8,099 bases of DNA, taken from contig USOG01000057.1 of NCBI GenBank assembly GCA_900556365.1, forward strand, positions 1-8,099, in the 5' to 3' direction. The stretch comes from an uncultured Collinsella sp. Its GTDB lineage: Bacteria > Actinomycetota > Coriobacteriia > Coriobacteriales > Coriobacteriaceae. Below the pieces are notes generated by a model. That model was not told where the DNA came from, did no database searches, and worked only from the letters and a program-made list of their open reading frames with translations. Numbering within the stretch: position 1 is the first letter of the stretch; every line of letters begins with the position of its first letter. Shown piece after piece: positions 5,652-8,099 of the stretch. The position numbers and the translations under genes are program-made.

Positions 5652-5870
5652 GTGGGCAAAAAATAGCAAATATGAGTACTGTTACCATTTTAGTAACAGC
5701 GATTTCATGCCTTCAGAAGGCGATTTAGCCGTCAGGCGTCCTACGGCGGAAAAATTGCAGACGTTTATCGGCTAAGTACTTGGACACATGTTGCGTAACA
5801 CTGCATATTTTGCAAAAAGATAATGCTACAGGACTTGTGACAGTACTCATATTTGACGTTTTTTGCCCAC
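5652..5870. repeat. MITE-like element with 34-bp terminal inverted repeats
   Basis: The left end 5652-5685 (starting GTGGGCAAAAAATAGC) is the reverse complement of the right end 5837-5870 (ending TTTTTTGCCCAC) at 30 of 34 positions; three of the four mismatches are adjacent. The 219-bp unit is AT-richer than the flanking genes and holds no plausible gene. It contains an inner hairpin CTGTTAC/GTAACAG (5679-5699) next to the left end and GCCGT/ACGGC further in. These traits fit a non-autonomous transposon relic or a dispersed structured repeat. I see no clear target-site duplication: the left flank reads AAGGCCT and the right flank GACCCCT. No transposase is encoded here. Confidence 0.7.
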
Positions 5871-5891
5871 GACCCCTTATTACGTGGGCGA
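5863..5891. repeat. Hairpin overlapping the right end of the MITE-like element
   Basis: TTGCCCACG (5863-5871) pairs with CGTGGGCGA (5883-5891) across an 11-base loop, with one T-G pair. It reuses the last bases of the inverted repeat. There is no T-run after it on either strand, so it is not a standard terminator. Confidence 0.5.
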
Positions 5892-5930
5892 ATCAGTTGC
5901 AAAACGGACTTCAAAGCGTCCTTCGCAAAC

Positions 5931-5962
5931 AAAAACCGGGGCCCGAATGATGCGGACCCCGG
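5931..5962 (-). terminator. Rho-independent terminator of glutamine synthetase
   Basis: On the minus strand CCGGGGTCCG (5962-5953) pairs with CGGGCCCCGG (5945-5936), ten pairs including one T-G, with a 7-base loop followed by TTTTT (5935-5931). It starts about 31 bases after the stop codon of the synthetase gene. Confidence 0.92.
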
Positions 5963-5993
5963 CTCAATACCGTGACGATATGTCAGTTACGCT

Positions 5994-8081
5994 CTACACG
6001 TAGAACAGGATGTCGTCGTAGGTCGGGACCGGCCAGTAGTCGGCGGCCACGATCTCCTCCATCGCATCCACGGCGGCGCGCAGCGCATCCATAGCGGGAA
6101 CGACCTCGTGCGCGTACACGTTGGCCTGCTCCTGACCATCGAGGCCCTCGGCCTTCTGATGCACGGCGTCGAGCGCCTTGATGGAGTCGTTGATGGTGGT
6201 GATGCCGTTGCAGAGCTTGTTGAGCGTGTTCTGCTCACACTGCATGGCGGCCTCGGCGCCGGCGGCGCGGATAGTCTCAAGGCCCTTAGCGACCTTGGTG
6301 GCATAGGCGGTAATGACCGGGCGATAGGTACGACGCGCCTCGCGAACCATCGTGGTGGCCTCGATGTTCATAAGCTTGTTGTACTTCTCGAGCTTGCAGT
6401 CGTAGCGGCACTGGGCCTCGGCCTTGGTCAGGACACCCGTCTCCTCAAAGAGCGCAATGGCCTTATCGGAAACAAAGGCGGGCAGGGCGTCGGCCGTGGT
6501 CTTGTTGTTGGCAAGGCCGCGCTTCTCGGCCTCGACGGGCCACTCGTCGGAGTAGCCATCGCCGGAGAAGAGGATGCGCTGGTGGTCGGTCAGGACCTTC
6601 TTGCAGTACTCGAGCGCGGCGTCCTGGAACTTATCCTCGGGCGTGCCCTCAAGCGCGTCAGCGAAGGACTTGAGCGACTTGGCCACGGCGGCATCGAGCA
6701 CCAGGTTGGAGTCGGAGACGTTCTGCTCGGAGCCGCAGGCACGGAACTCGAACTTGTTGCCGGTGAAGGCAAACGGGGAGGTGCGGTTGCGGTCGGTGTT
6801 GTCCTGCATCAGCTTGGGCAGGGTGTCGGCGCCCAAGTCGAGCACGCCGCGCGTGGCATGGACGGAAGCCTTGCCGTCGATGATCTTCTCGACGACCTCG
6901 GTAAGCTGGTCGCCCAGGAAGATGGACACAATCGCCGGAGGAGCCTCGTTGGCGCCCAGACGATGGTCGTTGCCGGCCGAGGCGACGGAAGCGCGCAGGA
7001 GCTCCTGATAGTTATCGACAGCCTCGATCACCGCGGTAAGGAAGACGATGAACTGCAGGTTGTCGAGCGGGGTGTCACCCGGATCGAGCAGATTCTCGGA
7101 CTCGGTGCCAAGCGACCAGTTGTTGTGCTTGCCCGAACCGTTGATACCCTCGAACGGCTTCTCGTGCAGCAGGCAGACCAGATCGTGACGGGAGGCGATG
7201 AGCTTCATCTTCTCCATCATGACCAGGTTCTGGTCGATGGCCTCGTTGACCTCGCCGTAGACGGGAGCGAGCTCATGCTGGCAGGGGGCAACCTCGTTGT
7301 GCTTGGTCTTGGCAGGAATGCCGAGCGCCCACAGCTCGTTGTCTAGGTCCTTCATATAGGCCGAGACGGTGGGGCGGATAGCGCCAAAGTAGTGCTCCTC
7401 GAGCTCCTGACCCTTGCAGGGAGCGGCACCAAAGAGCGTGCGGCCGGTGATAACCAGGTCCTTGCGCTTGCGGTAGGCGTCCTTCTTGATCAGGAAGTAC
7501 TCCTGCTCGTCGCCCACGGAAGGAACGACCTTCTTGGGTGTCTTGCCAAACAGCGCCAAAACGCGCTTGGACTCACGCGAGAGCGCGGTCATGGAGCGCA
7601 GCAGCGGGGTCTTCTTGTCCAGGGCCTCGCCCGTATAGGAGCAGAAAGCCGTGGGGATGCACAGGACATCGTCCTTGATAAAGGCGGGGCTAGTGGGATC
7701 CCAAGCGGTGTAGCCACGGGCCTCGAAGGTGGCGCGCAGGCCGCCGTTGGGGAAGCTGGAAGCATCGGGCTCGCCCTGGATGAGGTTCTTGCCCGTAAAC
7801 TTGGTAATGGCGGTGCCGTCGTGGTTGGGCTCGAGGAAGCTATCGTGCTTCTCGGAAGTAATGCCCGAAAGCGGCTGGAACCAGTGGGCGTAATGCGTAG
7901 CGCCCTTGGAGATGGCCCAGACCTTCATGGCATGGGCAACGGCGTTGGCCACATCCAGGTCGAGCGGCTCACCGTCCTCGAGGGTTGCAGCAAGGCGCTT
8001 CCAAATGTCCTTGGGGAGGTAATCCTTCATGACTTCCTCAGAGAACACCATGGTCCCGAAGCGGTCAGTAAGTTCGGCCAT
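5994..8081 (-). CDS. glnN: Glutamine synthetase type III
   Basis: A cytoplasmic ATP-dependent enzyme that makes glutamine from glutamate and ammonia, the entry point of ammonium assimilation. The 695-residue length fits type III enzymes (about 700 residues) and is much longer than type I (about 450-470). Type III features seen in order: an N-terminal domain with [12 protein letters not shown] (62-73) and EPNHDGT (84-90); [17 protein letters not shown] (100-116); the metal-binding region GDEQEYFL (190-197); [15 protein letters not shown] (261-275); [15 protein letters not shown] (312-326), which contains the ammonium/glutamate-site Asn-Gly and ATP-site His region; [20 protein letters not shown] (371-390); and [11 protein letters not shown] (444-454), the Arg-bearing substrate segment. 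The C-terminal extension (about 560-695) is helical and type-specific. The start at 8081 has AAGGGAG (8088-8094) six bases upstream. Only 18 bases of upstream DNA are in the window, so regulation cannot be judged. Databases often call it glnA. Confidence 0.97.
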   Translation of the reverse strand: MAELTDRFGTMVFSEEVMKDYLPKDIWKRLAATLEDGEPLDLDVANAVAHAMKVWAISKGATHYAHWFQPLSGITSEKHDSFLEPNHDGTAITKFTGKNLIQGEPDASSFPNGGLRATFEARGYTAWDPTSPAFIKDDVLCIPTAFCSYTGEALDKKTPLLRSMTALSRESKRVLALFGKTPKKVVPSVGDEQEYFLIKKDAYRKRKDLVITGRTLFGAAPCKGQELEEHYFGAIRPTVSAYMKDLDNELWALGIPAKTKHNEVAPCQHELAPVYGEVNEAIDQNLVMMEKMKLIASRHDLVCLLHEKPFEGINGSGKHNNWSLGTESENLLDPGDTPLDNLQFIVFLTAVIEAVDNYQELLRASVASAGNDHRLGANEAPPAIVSIFLGDQLTEVVEKIIDGKASVHATRGVLDLGADTLPKLMQDNTDRNRTSPFAFTGNKFEFRACGSEQNVSDSNLVLDAAVAKSLKSFADALEGTPEDKFQDAALEYCKKVLTDHQRILFSGDGYSDEWPVEAEKRGLANNKTTADALPAFVSDKAIALFEETGVLTKAEAQCRYDCKLEKYNKLMNIEATTMVREARRTYRPVITAYATKVAKGLETIRAAGAEAAMQCEQNTLNKLCNGITTINDSIKALDAVHQKAEGLDGQEQANVYAHEVVPAMDALRAAVDAMEEIVAADYWPVPTYDDILFYV

Positions 8082-8099
8082 ACGGAACTCCCTTCGTAT

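Noticed and set aside
5252..5659. Minus-strand open frames across the tRNA and repeats, with translations such as PAGFEPAISTLK
   Set aside because: These are antisense readings of tRNA-Glu and its duplicated 3' end, a familiar kind of spurious protein prediction.
5590..5665. Possible minus-strand tRNA around the perfect T-arm-like hairpin, with TGCCCA and TGGGCA as potential acceptor arms
   Set aside because: No D-arm or anticodon arm can be formed between them, and one acceptor arm comes from the end of the inverted-repeat element.
5725..5850. 41-residue minus-strand frame inside the MITE-like element, starting MSTVTSPVAL within the right inverted repeat
   Set aside because: No Shine-Dalgarno sequence, and its first residues are mirrored by the left inverted repeat simply because the ends are reverse complements. 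Kept only as a possible relic.
6108..7346. Plus-strand open frame (412 codons) opposite glutamine synthetase
   Set aside because: A shadow of a strongly conserved enzyme gene; the translation is Leu/Val/Gly-rich without motifs.

Overview
The window looks like chromosomal DNA of a high-GC gut actinobacterium of the class Coriobacteriia, most likely Collinsella or a close relative. This rests on GC-rich coding sequence, clear AGGAGG-type ribosome binding sites, a type III glutamine synthetase, a peptidoglycan-amidating MurT/GatD system in an anaerobe-like setting, and an iron-containing alcohol dehydrogenase. The genus is inferred from the protein sequences; no search was run.

Layout, left to right. 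(1) Positions 1-337, minus strand: the first 112 codons of an iron-containing alcohol dehydrogenase whose C-terminal part lies outside the window. (2) Positions 338-837: a 500-base divergent intergenic region with a perfect 9-bp inverted repeat just upstream of the dehydrogenase and no convincing gene. (3) Positions 838-5180, plus strand: an apparent three-gene operon. Two tightly coupled helical-repeat (TPR-like) proteins of unknown function look like old tandem paralogues, and they are followed by one 725-residue protein that fuses MurT (Mur ligase-like) to GatD (glutamine amidotransferase). The operon ends in a strong hairpin terminator built on a palindrome that resembles a dispersed repeat. 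(4) Positions 5282-5358: tRNA-Glu(TTC) with encoded CCA, its own promoter and terminator. (5) Positions 5359-5930: a non-coding repeat-rich interval. The last 18 bases of the tRNA plus the terminator and an antisense T-arm-like hairpin are duplicated 188 bp downstream (101-bp units, 90 identical positions). This is followed by a 219-bp element bounded by 34-bp inverted repeats (30/34 matched) that looks like a MITE. (6) Positions 5931-8081, minus strand: glutamine synthetase type III with its own terminator, converging on the repeat region.

How the genes fit together: MurT-GatD uses glutamine to amidate the D-Glu residue of lipid II, and glutamine synthetase III makes glutamine from glutamate and ammonia, with a tRNA-Glu gene between them. 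The glutamine theme is real at the level of chemistry, but the genes are in separate transcription units, so functional linkage is only a suggestion. The most notable items are the one-polypeptide MurT-GatD fusion, its coupling to a pair of uncharacterised helical-repeat paralogues, the MITE-like element, and the duplicated tRNA 3' end with its terminator.
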